Shown here piece after piece: positions 43,406-51,031 of a stretch of DNA of 64,000 bases. The position numbers were made by a program, and so were the translations under genes. This DNA is from CAZZBM01 sp964652255 (lineage in GTDB: Bacteria; Bdellovibrionota; Bacteriovoracia; Bacteriovoracales; CAZZBM01). The stretch lies in contig CAZZBM010000001.1 of the NCBI GenBank assembly GCA_964652255.1, forward strand, positions 496,001 through 560,000, read 5' to 3'. How positions within the stretch are numbered: the first letter of the stretch is position 1; each line of letters starts with the position of its first letter. The notes beneath the pieces are model-generated. The model had not been told where the DNA came from. It searched no databases and saw only the letters and a list, made by a program, of their open reading frames with translations.

Positions 43406-44253
43406 TTTTCAAGAACTCTAAGTTTTGCACTTCTCGATCTTGGATTAAGATCAATCTCTTCTTCACTTGGAGTAACAGGTTTTTTTGTAAGAATCTTTCC
43501 TTCACTGGATTTAAAAAAGTGTTTAACAATTCTATCTTCTAAAGAATGAAAACTAATCACTAAGAGTCTCCCCCTCTTGTTCAAAGACTGAAACAGTAAA
43601 GGAAGTGTTGTCTCTAAATATTCAAGTTCGTCATTGATATGAATTCTTAAAGCTTGAAATACTTTTGTTGCAGGATGAATTTTATGATATCCAGGAAAAA
43701 GATTCTTCACAAACTCAGCTAAATCTAAAGTTGTTAAAAAAGGTTTTTTTTTTCTTCTTAATACTATCTGCTTAGCAATTCTTCTAGAAGATCTCTCTTC
43801 TGCATAGTAAAAAAATAAATCAGCTAAGTCTTTTTCAGAATAAGTTTGTAAAACTTCACTGGCAGTTAAAGAATTTTTCTGATTCATCCTCATATCTAAT
43901 GGACCTTCTTTTTGAAAAGAAAATCCTCTCTGTTGAGATTCTAATTGATGTGATGAAACTCCTATATCCATTAGAATAAAGTCTGGATGATACGTTTTTT
44001 TTTCTAAAAAAGAAGGAACATCTTTAAAGTTTAAATGATGAGCTTGAAATCTTTGGTCTTGAATCTTTTTTGCATTCTCAATAGACTCTAAGTCTTGGTC
44101 AAAAGCTATAATTTGAGCTTTTGATTTTTTTAATAAAGCTAGACTATGACCACCAGCTCCTAGAGTTAAATCTAAAATAAGTTTTTCTTGACCTTGAAGA
44201 TAAGAAAGAACTTCTTGAAGTAAAACTGGGGTATGATCTTTATACAAAATCAT
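43402..44253 (-). CDS. rsmH: 16S rRNA (cytosine-1402-N4) methyltransferase RsmH (MraW)
   Basis: A 283-residue SAM-dependent methyltransferase with HTPVLLQEVLSYL, the SAM loop LDLTLGAGGHSLALL, MDIGVSSHQL and the RLLVISFHSLEDRIVKHFF block. It is the first conserved gene of the murein cluster; the usual mraZ upstream is missing. An A10 tract (43744-43753) in the gene is in frame. It overlaps ftsL by four bases and the dksA-like gene by 14. Confidence 0.95.
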   Translation of the reverse strand: MILYKDHTPVLLQEVLSYLQGQEKLILDLTLGAGGHSLALLKKSKAQIIAFDQDLESIENAKKIQDQRFQAHHLNFKDVPSFLEKKTYHPDFILMDIGVSSHQLESQQRGFSFQKEGPLDMRMNQKNSLTASEVLQTYSEKDLADLFFYYAEERSSRRIAKQIVLRRKKKPFLTTLDLAEFVKNLFPGYHKIHPATKVFQALRIHINDELEYLETTLPLLFQSLNKRGRLLVISFHSLEDRIVKHFFKSSEGKILTKKPVTPSEEEIDLNPRSRSAKLRVLEK

Positions 44254-44656
44254 GAAAATTTATAGTAGAACCAAGCGATTTAGTTTGCTTTTCAAAAAAG
44301 TTTTGAGATTCTTCAAATTCAAATTTTTCTTTACAGTGTATACAGCATTCAGCTGTAGGTCTAGCAAGAAGTCGTTCATATTTAATCCCTTCACCACAAG
44401 AGATGCAAATACCAAATTCTTCTTTTTCAAATTTTTCTAAAGATTTTTCGACTTTTTTTAAATAAAGAATATCCCTATTTCTAAATCTTAAAACTTCATT
44501 CCTAAAATATTCAGTAGTTGCTGAATCTACCTCATCGCCAGTTTTTCTTTCTAGAATGGTTTCATAACTGTTTTTTCCTAAAAGAAGAAGTTTTCTCTTT
44601 TCTTCTAAAAGCTTGTTTTTTAAATTCTTTAATTGCAGAGTTGTTAATTTTTTCAT
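44240..44656 (-). CDS. DksA/TraR-family zinc-finger protein
   Basis: A 138-residue protein with an N-terminal coiled coil (KNLKNKLLEEKRKLLL), DEVDSATTEYFRNEVL near the coil tip and a C4 zinc finger CISCGEGI...CCIHC in the C-terminal part. DksA proteins enter the secondary channel of RNA polymerase and act with ppGpp. The position in front of rsmH and behind mglA is unusual. It overlaps mglA by four bases. Whether it is DksA itself or a paralogue cannot be told. Confidence 0.87.
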   Translation of the reverse strand: MKKLTTLQLKNLKNKLLEEKRKLLLLGKNSYETILERKTGDEVDSATTEYFRNEVLRFRNRDILYLKKVEKSLEKFEKEEFGICISCGEGIKYERLLARPTAECCIHCKEKFEFEESQNFFEKQTKSLGSTINFHDFV

Positions 44657-45225
44657 AAATGAATCCTCATCTCTTTTCTAATTTCTTGTATAAGAGATGA
44701 AAGAGTTTCAAAAACTCCTTCACCTTTGCTAGCAATAGCTTCTTGACTTAAATACTGTTCACAATGAAGTAATTTTTTTAGTTTTGAAGTTGGATAAATA
44801 TCTTTTAAATCCCTTTTATTTAATTGAATAATCATGGGAATTTTTAAGTTTTCTTCTGTCATTATTTTTTGTAAATCCTGTAAACTTTCTTCATTATCTT
44901 TAAGTCTTTTTCTTTGAGAATCAACAACAAAAACTATGCCATCTAAGCCTTGTAGAATGAGTTCCCGGATTTCTTCATTGATGAGTTGACCTGGAATTGT
45001 ATATAAATGAATTTTAACATTAAAACCACCAAAAGAATCTCCTTGAACAGGAAGAAAATCAAAAAATAAAGTTCTTTCATTTTCTTTTTTTAAAAGATTG
45101 AGATCTAAGTCTGGTTGTTGAGAATAGTAAATATATTGTAAATTAGTAGTTTTTCCACCAAGTCCAGGGCCAAAATAAAGAATTTTTAAATGAATCTCCT
45201 TAGAAGAAAAATTTACAAAGGACAT
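44653..45225 (-). CDS. mglA: MglA-type Ras-like GTPase
   Basis: A 190-residue small GTPase. The P-loop GPGLGGKTTNLQ (19-30) is the MglA signature; HLYTIPGQL covers G3, IVFVVDSQ a core strand, and LNKRDL stands for G4 (NKxD). MglA sets cell polarity and drives gliding or pilus switching in Myxococcus and Bdellovibrio. No MglB (roadblock) gene adjoins it. Its start is fixed by the convention of the family (FVNFSSKEIHLKILYFGPG). It is co-transcribed with the dksA-like gene. Confidence 0.92.
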   Translation of the reverse strand: MSFVNFSSKEIHLKILYFGPGLGGKTTNLQYIYYSQQPDLDLNLLKKENERTLFFDFLPVQGDSFGGFNVKIHLYTIPGQLINEEIRELILQGLDGIVFVVDSQRKRLKDNEESLQDLQKIMTEENLKIPMIIQLNKRDLKDIYPTSKLKKLLHCEQYLSQEAIASKGEGVFETLSSLIQEIRKEMRIHL

Positions 45226-45267
45226 CTAAGATAAAAGAATAAACTTTTTTTTTTAAAAGGTAAAATT

Positions 45268-45855
45268 TTAAAAACTTTGTCTGTGATCAAAAGCTTTTGC
45301 GATCGTATAAGAATCAAAATATTCTAAATGACCACCAGCAGGTAAACCTAAACCTATTCGTTCTATTTGAACTTGATCTTTAAAAAGTTCTCTTAAATAA
45401 AAACAAGTTGTTTCAGCTTCTAAAGAAGACCCTAAAGCAAGTAGAATTTTTTTAATCTCTTTTTGATCAATTAATTTTTTAAGCTGTCCTATGGGAAGAT
45501 CACTTGGACCAATACCTTTTAAAGGGTTGAGTATTTGTTTAAGAATAAAATAACATCCTTGAAAAACACCACTCTTTTCCATGGCTAATAAATCTGACAT
45601 GCTTTCTACGATACATAAAAAATCTTGTTCTCTGTGAGGATCAAGACAAATATGACAAAGATCTTTTTCAGTAATAAAGCCACAATGAGAACAAAAGTTT
45701 AGAGATTCAATGGTAAGAAGTTGTTCTCGGATTTTTTTTAAATCTTGTTTAGAAAAAGAAAGAAGCTGAAAAGCATAGCGCTGAGCTGTTTTTTCACCTA
45801 CTCCTGGAATTTTACTAAGGCTTTTAATGAGATCTTTTAAAGATTCTGGAATCAT
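45268..45855 (-). CDS. recR: Recombination mediator RecR
   Basis: A 195-residue protein: N-terminal helix-hairpin-helix (LSKIPGVGEKTAQRYAFQLL), a C4 zinc finger (CSHCGF...CHIC), and a Toprim domain (CIVESMSDLLAMEKSG). It loads RecA with RecF/RecO. It overlaps dnaX by 32 bases; the ybaB gene often found between them is missing. Confidence 0.95.
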   Translation of the reverse strand: MIPESLKDLIKSLSKIPGVGEKTAQRYAFQLLSFSKQDLKKIREQLLTIESLNFCSHCGFITEKDLCHICLDPHREQDFLCIVESMSDLLAMEKSGVFQGCYFILKQILNPLKGIGPSDLPIGQLKKLIDQKEIKKILLALGSSLEAETTCFYLRELFKDQVQIERIGLGLPAGGHLEYFDSYTIAKAFDHRQSF

Positions 45856-47074
45856 CTTTTCCTATAAATGTATCAGCTAAGTTGCCAAAAACTTTTTCTA
45901 AATCTTGAATTATAGGATCTGAAAAAGGATCCTCTTTTTTTTCTTCCTGAAATAAATGATAGCCTAAATTTTCTAGCTCATCTTTGTAAAGAGAGGAATC
46001 TTTAAAAGAAGAATCAAAATAAATAGTTTTATCTTCAATAAAAGGAAGAGTCTGAGAGTAAAATTCTTGAGCTTCTTCAGATAAAAGTGTTAAAATTTTT
46101 TTCCATCTTTGATCTGTTCCTTGATAGTAGTGTCTTAAAGTTATTTTCTGTAATAATAAGGTAAAGGGTTCTTGAAAAAGAGGACTCTTATCAATCCATT
46201 GAAGATCCTTAAAAATAACTTCAGTGCACCAGAGTAGATCTAAGTTTTGAATATCTTCACTGCTTTTTTGAAAAAAAACTTTTAAAAAATCTCTAATAAA
46301 AAATTCTTGATGAAAAGCTATGGAAAAGATGTTGTTAAGAATTTTTTTAACCTCAATCCAATTACCTTTTAAAACATAGGTAAAAAGATCATTTAAGGTC
46401 TTTTGATCAATGAGTCCAAAGTAATCTTTAAGATCTTGATAAGTAATAAAATCTTTTTGTAAAAATAGAGGCTCTACTAAAGTTAAAGCATCTCGGTAAG
46501 AGCCTTGAGCTAGAAAAGCTAATTTTTCAAAAACTAAATCTTCAGCTTCCTTAGATTCTTTTTTAAAAAGAAGTTTTAAAAAAGAAATTAAATTTTCAAC
46601 TGTTGGTTCCTCACAGTGAAGAACCAATACTCTTGAGAGAACAGTAAGAGGAATCTTATGTTTTTCTGTCGTAGCAAATAAAAATCTTAAATGCTTTGGA
46701 GGCTCTTCTAATATTTTTAACAAAGCATTAAAAGCACTTTGAGAAAGCATGTGAACTTCATCAATAAGATAAATCTTATAAGAAGCTTTTAAAGGTGGAT
46801 ATGAACTTTGTTCAATAATTTCTCTGATTTCATCAACACCATTATAACTGGCTCCATCAATTTCAATAAAATCAGGATGCCTTTCTAGTGAATCTTTTAG
46901 AAGCTCTTGAGCGTATAAACGAGCTAAGGTGGTTTTACCTAAGCCTCTTCCTCCTACAAAAAGAAATGGACCTCCATGATTTTTTTTTAAGGCTTCTTGT
47001 AGAAGATGAACAAGATGATCCTGACCCACAACTTCTTTAAAGTTTTTAGGTCTCCATTTTTGAGCTAATGTCAT
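45824..47074 (-). CDS. dnaX: DNA polymerase III gamma/tau subunit (short)
   Basis: A 416-residue clamp-loader ATPase. Walker A is GGRGLGKTT (41-49), Walker B IDEVHML (about 104-110), and sensor region FATTEKHKIPLTVLSR follows. The zinc-binding Cys cluster normally between Walker A and the DxIEID block is missing: the sequence runs YAQELLKDSLERHPDFIEID directly. The C-terminal tau domains are also short, so it is gamma-like. It lies immediately behind the SRP RNA gene and overlaps recR. Confidence 0.93.
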   Translation of the reverse strand: MTLAQKWRPKNFKEVVGQDHLVHLLQEALKKNHGGPFLFVGGRGLGKTTLARLYAQELLKDSLERHPDFIEIDGASYNGVDEIREIIEQSSYPPLKASYKIYLIDEVHMLSQSAFNALLKILEEPPKHLRFLFATTEKHKIPLTVLSRVLVLHCEEPTVENLISFLKLLFKKESKEAEDLVFEKLAFLAQGSYRDALTLVEPLFLQKDFITYQDLKDYFGLIDQKTLNDLFTYVLKGNWIEVKKILNNIFSIAFHQEFFIRDFLKVFFQKSSEDIQNLDLLWCTEVIFKDLQWIDKSPLFQEPFTLLLQKITLRHYYQGTDQRWKKILTLLSEEAQEFYSQTLPFIEDKTIYFDSSFKDSSLYKDELENLGYHLFQEEKKEDPFSDPIIQDLEKVFGNLADTFIGKDDSRIFKRSH

Positions 47075-47080
47075 AGGTGT

Positions 47081-47180
47081 CTAACCTTGGCTTTAAGCAC
47101 CCTAGATTGACATTCTACCGCTGCTAGATTTCTCTCCTCACGGGGTTCAAAGCAAGTCTAGTCACTTAAGAGACCAAGGC
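47081..47180 (-). ncRNA. ffs: Signal recognition particle RNA (small 4.5S-type)
   Basis: About 100 nt on the minus strand fold as one long hairpin: CCTTGG, CTTAAG and CTAGA on the 5' side pair with TCTAG, CTTAA and CCAAGG on the 3' side. The apical domain reads GTGAGGAGAGAAATCTAGC followed by AGCGGTA, which aligns without gaps to the conserved SRP domain. The tetraloop is GAAA (47129-47132) instead of the common GGAA, and the first C of the internal-loop motif (GTCAGG) is G. The 5' end fits a promoter upstream and dnaX follows, an order seen in many bacteria. Confidence 0.88.
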
Positions 47181-47186
47181 AGCTAG

Positions 47187-47215
47187 AACATAACTTAGAA
47201 GAGATCTTTTTACAA
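47187..47215 (-). promoter_or_regulatory. Putative promoter of the SRP RNA gene (and dnaX-recR)
   Basis: On the minus strand TTGTAA (47215-47210), a 17-base spacer, then TATGTT (47192-47187). The predicted start about seven bases on coincides with the first paired base of the SRP RNA. The whole promoter lies in a 16-17 bp inverted repeat. Confidence 0.5.
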
Positions 47216-47233
47216 GAGATCTCTTCTAAGTTA
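47191..47233. repeat. Perfect 16-bp inverted repeat covering the ffs promoter
   Basis: 47191-47206 (TAACTTAGAAGAGATC) is perfectly repeated in reverse at 47218-47233 around an 11-base loop; the pairing extends one base further inward. It is located between the divergent ffs-dnaX operon and a lipoprotein gene. No T-tract follows on either strand, so it is a poor terminator; it could be an operator or bind a dimeric protein. Confidence 0.75.
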
Positions 47234-47244
47234 CCTTTTAATTT

Positions 47245-47907
47245 ATGTATTATTTCTTTTTTTTATCCTCTTGTCTTAGTTCTTCCTATCGCCCCTTAGC
47301 TTCTTCTTTCACTCTGAAAGAAATTTTAAATGATTATAAAAATGAGCCGTTTTATAGGCTTTATTATGATTTAAATGAATTTAAAAATTTTGAGAATATC
47401 TTTACAGATACAGAGAGAAAAATACTTCATGAGTTTACTTTTAGTGAATGGAATGAACAACATTTTAATCTTTTTCTTAAGCCTTTGGTTGAACAAAATT
47501 TTTCTTATTTGGGAAAGATAGACTTGTATTACTTTTTTATTATCAATCTAGAGAAAAATATTTTATCATTTAAGGATGATTTGTTAAAAATAAAAACCAA
47601 GAAAGATTTTTTTCAATTACTTCTAACTTATAAAAAATATTATGAACAAGAATATGATGAAAATGAGTTAAATATTTTCTATAATATTTCTGATTCTAAT
47701 TATCAAAATTTAATAAAAAAAAAATATTTTCAAGAAAATTTTTCAAATTCTCAAAAAGAATCTATTGATTTTTTAAATCAAGTTTATAGAAGTCTTTCTT
47801 ATGTCAACATTCTTAGCTTGATAGAGGCTTATAAAGAACAAGGTACCGTATCTTTAGAAGCATCATTTGGAAAAGTTCTCAAGTTAAGATATAAAATTTC
47901 TTTTTAA
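47245..47907 (+). CDS. Putative lipoprotein, helical, unknown function
   Basis: A 220-residue protein. MYYFFFLSSCLSSS has a lipobox-like LSSC with Cys10, but no basic residue in front; a TAA two codons upstream excludes a longer form. The rest is helical, rich in Phe, Tyr, Lys and Asn (YYFFIINLEKNI, KKDFFQLLLTYKKYYEQE). No family is recognised. The 3' end overlaps that of the LRR gene by four bases. Confidence 0.55.
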   Translation: MYYFFFLSSCLSSSYRPLASSFTLKEILNDYKNEPFYRLYYDLNEFKNFENIFTDTERKILHEFTFSEWNEQHFNLFLKPLVEQNFSYLGKIDLYYFFIINLEKNILSFKDDLLKIKTKKDFFQLLLTYKKYYEQEYDENELNIFYNISDSNYQNLIKKKYFQENFSNSQKESIDFLNQVYRSLSYVNILSLIEAYKEQGTVSLEASFGKVLKLRYKISF

Positions 47908-48905
47908 GGAGATGAATATCCTAGTTGAGAGTCAGTATTTAATGTTTTTTTTCTAAAGTAGCTTTTAATTAATGTCATTGGATTATTATGGGGATTAAAA
48001 GAATCGTTTATATTTATACAACCTTTAAGATTTAAAAAAATAAGATTAGAAAGAATAAATTGATCATTATCATCGATTAATTCTTTAAAATGATTTTGAG
48101 TTAAAAAATAATTTTTTGATAAAATTAAATGTTGTAAATTCGAAGCTTTTTTCAAAAGAGATAAAACTTGTTTTTTTGAGTCATCTTTTCCTAAGCTTTG
48201 AAAAGTGATATCTAGAATTTTTAATTTTTCGATAAAAGGATTTAAAAAATCTAAGTTTTGAATAGGACCATAAAGTTTATTTTTGTTAGTTTCAATGTTT
48301 AAATCAGGTCCTTGAAGATAGAAAAACTCAATATTTTTTGTTTCCGGTCCTATAAAATCAATTTTTGAAAAAATATTATCACTTAGGTCTAGTCTTTTTA
48401 AGGAAGAAGAATTAATTTCTTTTAAAGACTTTAATTGATTATGATCTAAGTTTAGAGCTTGCAATTTGGAAAATTGAGAAAAATCAAAAAAACATTCTGT
48501 TAGTTGAGAAAAAGACAAAGAAAGATTTTGTAAACTGTTTTTAAAAGGGAGCAAAACTTCTAGGGCAGAGCAATCAAATTTTGCATGAGAAAATTCTACT
48601 GTTTTTAATATAGTGTCTTGATGTTTTTTAATTTGTGCTTGAGCAAGTAGTTCAAAATTTTCTTTTAATTTTTCTAGATTATCCTTGGTATTGATGGCAT
48701 GATATTTTATTTCTAAAGTTTCTAGATTTGTAAATTTTTCAAGTCCATCTAAAGAATTTATTTTATTTTTTGTGTCTTTTTGATATAAGCTGATGTTCTC
48801 GACATCATAGTTATCTTTAAATTGGTTAATTATACTAAATTTTGTATCATTGTTATGATAGTTTTGTGAAAAAACATTATATGTTAAAATAAAAAAAATC
48901 ATCAT
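47904..48905 (-). CDS. Exported leucine-rich-repeat protein
   Basis: A 333-residue protein. A short signal (MMIFFILTYNVFSQN) is followed by LRRs, clearest in LETLEIKYHAI, LQNLSLSFSQL, LQALNLDHNQL, LKRLDLSDNIF and LQHLILSKNYF. Such repeats form curved binding surfaces and are common in proteins contacting eukaryotic cells or other bacteria. It is one of four LRR genes or remnants between 47.9 and 58.2 kb. No enzyme domain is seen. Confidence 0.75.
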   Translation of the reverse strand: MMIFFILTYNVFSQNYHNNDTKFSIINQFKDNYDVENISLYQKDTKNKINSLDGLEKFTNLETLEIKYHAINTKDNLEKLKENFELLAQAQIKKHQDTILKTVEFSHAKFDCSALEVLLPFKNSLQNLSLSFSQLTECFFDFSQFSKLQALNLDHNQLKSLKEINSSSLKRLDLSDNIFSKIDFIGPETKNIEFFYLQGPDLNIETNKNKLYGPIQNLDFLNPFIEKLKILDITFQSLGKDDSKKQVLSLLKKASNLQHLILSKNYFLTQNHFKELIDDNDQFILSNLIFLNLKGCININDSFNPHNNPMTLIKSYFRKKTLNTDSQLGYSSP

Positions 48906-48957
48906 AGTTGAAAAATAAACGATATTTTTAAGTAAAAAGATAGATTCTAGGTATTTT

Positions 48958-49365
48958 TTACTTTTTTCTCACAAGTATTTGATTATCTTTAAAAGATTCT
49001 ACAATGAGAATCTCGCCTTTTTTAGCAGGGGTTCCCTGAGCTTGCCAAATAGTTCCCATACATGACAAAAAACCTGAGCCAGAAAAATCTTCTTGTAAAA
49101 GAATCTCTTCATGTAGGGGATTTCTGGCAAAAGGATCTTCTTTTTGTTTTCTTTTTTTTAGAAGATATCGAGCAAGAAGAGATCCAATAAGAACAAAAAA
49201 AGAAAAAGAAGAAAAAAGAATATAAAGATTAGAAGTAAAAAAACCAATAAGAGAAGTAAGAAAAGATCCTATCCCAAAGAAAAGAAGAAAGTAAGTAAAG
49301 CTTGTTAATTCTAAAATTAAAAAAAATAATCCTAGAAGAAAAAAAGCTAAAACTGGTGAAATCAT
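48958..49365 (-). CDS. NfeD-like membrane protein
   Basis: A 135-residue protein: two to three N-terminal membrane segments (VLAFFLLGLFFLILELTSF and following), then a C-terminal OB-fold (GSGFLSCMGTIWQAQGTPAKKGEILIVES). NfeD proteins pair with stomatin-like proteins in membrane quality control. It overlaps the stomatin gene by four bases, the usual operon. Confidence 0.85.
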   Translation of the reverse strand: MISPVLAFFLLGLFFLILELTSFTYFLLFFGIGSFLTSLIGFFTSNLYILFSSFSFFVLIGSLLARYLLKKRKQKEDPFARNPLHEEILLQEDFSGSGFLSCMGTIWQAQGTPAKKGEILIVESFKDNQILVRKK

Positions 49366-50288
49366 TCTTTGTCCTTTTTTATGGTTTCAAGAAGGGCTAG
49401 GAGAGGAGCAAAACTTTGCTGTGCTTCTAAGGGAAGAAAAAGAACTTTATGATTAGGTGAAGATGCCATCTCTTTTAAAGACTCAACATATTTTAAAGAC
49501 ATAAAATATCTCATAGTTTTATCATTGCTTGACTCAGCAACGCTTTTAATAGCATTAGCTTCAGCTATGGCTAATCTTTCTTTGATTTCAGCTTCTTTTT
49601 CTGCTGCTATTCTTTTTCCTTCAGCTTCTACAATAGTTGCCATTTTTTGACCTTCTGCAGTAAGAATTGCTGATTGTTTCTCTCCTTCAGATTTTAAAAT
49701 AGCTGCTTGTCTTAGTCCCTCAGCTTCTAAAATATTAGCTCTTTTATCTCTTTCTGCCTTCATTTGTCTTGCCATGGAATTTACTAAATCTTGAGGAGGT
49801 TTAATGTCTTTAATCTCTACTCTTGTCACTTTTGTTCCCCAAGGACTTGTAGCCTCATCAATCACTTGAAGTAACTTAGCATTAATAGCTTCTCTGTGAG
49901 AGAGGAGCTCATCAAGGTCCATAGATCCCATTACAGTTCTTAAACTGGTCATAGAAAGATTTAAAATAGCTTGTCTAAGATTTTCAACACCATAAACAGC
50001 TTTGGAAGGTTCTAAGATTCTAAAAAAAACTATACCATCGGTTTGAACAACAGCATTATCTTTTGTAATAACATCTTGAGAGGGAACTTGAAGAACTGTT
50101 TCCATGAGAGAAACCTTTTGTCTTATATTCTCAATAAAAGGACTAATAAATTGAATGCCTGGAGTAAGGGTTGTTTTATACTGACCAAATCTTTCACAAA
50201 CATAGTGATAACCTTGTGGCACAATCACAATCATCTTACTTAAAAAAGTAAGAAGAAAAACAACTAAAATAATAATAAAATAAGTCAT
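49362..50288 (-). CDS. Stomatin/SPFH-domain membrane protein (paraslipin type)
   Basis: A 308-residue protein starting at ATG 50288 (AGGAG upstream). A longer frame runs into the tRNA gene and is not credible. One N-terminal membrane segment (YFIIILVVFLLTFLSKMIVIV) precedes the SPFH domain (VPQGYHYVCERFGQYKTTL, QDVITKDNAVVQTDGIVFF) and a long Ala/Glu coiled coil (ILEAEGLRQAAILKSEGEK). These proteins form membrane scaffolds and regulate proteases. nfeD follows. Confidence 0.93.
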   Translation of the reverse strand: MTYFIIILVVFLLTFLSKMIVIVPQGYHYVCERFGQYKTTLTPGIQFISPFIENIRQKVSLMETVLQVPSQDVITKDNAVVQTDGIVFFRILEPSKAVYGVENLRQAILNLSMTSLRTVMGSMDLDELLSHREAINAKLLQVIDEATSPWGTKVTRVEIKDIKPPQDLVNSMARQMKAERDKRANILEAEGLRQAAILKSEGEKQSAILTAEGQKMATIVEAEGKRIAAEKEAEIKERLAIAEANAIKSVAESSNDKTMRYFMSLKYVESLKEMASSPNHKVLFLPLEAQQSFAPLLALLETIKKDKE

Positions 50289-50301
50289 AAAGCTCCTTTT
50301 A

Positions 50302-50378
50302 TGGCGCAACCGGTACGATTCGAACGTACGACCTTCTGATTCGTAGTCAGATGCTCTATCCAACTAAGCTACGGCTGC
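50302..50378 (-). tRNA. tRNA-Arg (anticodon ACG)
   Basis: 77 nt including an encoded CCA (50304-50302). The acceptor GCAGCCG pairs with CGGTTGC (one G-U), the anticodon arm is TCTGA-CTACGAA-TCAGA giving anticodon ACG, and the T-arm has GTTCGAATC. The 34A is expected to become inosine via TadA deaminase. It ends 13 bases before the stomatin start and may share its transcript. Confidence 0.97.
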
Positions 50379-50439
50379 TCTAATGAACTTTATTATGTAG
50401 ATTCTTTCATATCTGTCAATAAAATGCTAAGAAAAGTTC

Positions 50440-50751
50440 ATGAATTTTTTATCCTTTCTTTTTAGGGACCCTATTGATTATAAAAAATTATATACAAAAG
50501 AAGTCATTCTTTTAGATGTAAGGACAGTTGAAGAATTTTCTAGAAAATCAATTCAAGGGAGTCAGCATCTTCCTTTACAAGAATTAGGAGAAAAATATAA
50601 AAAATTAGATAAAAATAAAACTTATTTTATCTATTGTGCCAGTGGTGGAAGAAGCAGAACAGCCATGAATTTTTTAAAAAAACAAGGCTTTAATCATGTT
50701 TATAACACAGAAAGTGTGGAAAAAACAAAAACTATTATTGAATCAAAATGA
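50440..50751 (+). CDS. Rhodanese-like domain protein
   Basis: A 103-residue single-domain rhodanese: VILLDVRTVEEFSRKSIQGSQH at the start and the active-site loop YCASGGRSRTA with Cys66. It probably carries persulfide sulfur in the cytoplasm; no signal is present. It overlaps by four bases the following LRR-protein frame, which suggests coupling of a cytoplasmic and an exported protein in one transcript. Confidence 0.9.
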   Translation: MNFLSFLFRDPIDYKKLYTKEVILLDVRTVEEFSRKSIQGSQHLPLQELGEKYKKLDKNKTYFIYCASGGRSRTAMNFLKKQGFNHVYNTESVEKTKTIIESK

Positions 50752-50930
50752 ATTTTACAAAAATTTTTTTCTTATTTTTATTAGCCTTTATCATAAGAGA
50801 TAAACCCATGGCTCAAAATTCAATCAATGTAGCATTTGAAATAATACCAGTAGAAAATGCTACTAATGCAACAACTTCTCAACCAAGCTATATAATTAAA
50901 ATAAATGCTCATGATAAAAAAAAATTTTAG
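50748..50930 (+). CDS. Exported LRR protein, 5' part of a gene split at an A9 tract
   Basis: A 60-residue frame: signal peptide MNFTKIFFLFLLAFI, then a mature start (QNSINVAFEIIPVENATNATT) and KINAHDKKK ending at TTT-TAG immediately after nine A's (50916-50924). With ten A's it reads on as KKILDLSSLNIEYLNYL and EILILKNNNLTSKELMNL, joining the LRR frame at 51032 without a stop. So the true gene is about 370 residues, 50748-51871. Confidence 0.65.
   Translation: MNFTKIFFLFLLAFIIRDKPMAQNSINVAFEIIPVENATNATTSQPSYIIKINAHDKKKF
50916..50924 (+). repeat. A9 homopolymer at the LRR gene frame break
   Basis: Nine A's following GAT. One more A (or a -1 shift) links the signal-peptide frame to the LRR frame. 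It is the same length and needs the same correction as the tract at 11501-11509 in another exported-protein gene. Confidence 0.8.
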
Positions 50931-51031
50931 ATTTAAGCTCTTTAAATATAGAGTATTTAAATTATTTAAAGACTTTTGATACGGTAGAAATATTAATCTT
51001 AAAAAATAATAATTTAACCTCAAAAGAGTTA

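Noticed and set aside
50289..50363. Upstream extension of the stomatin-like gene by 25 codons
   Set aside because: The extension is translated tRNA sequence; the ATG at 50288 has AGGAG at the right distance.
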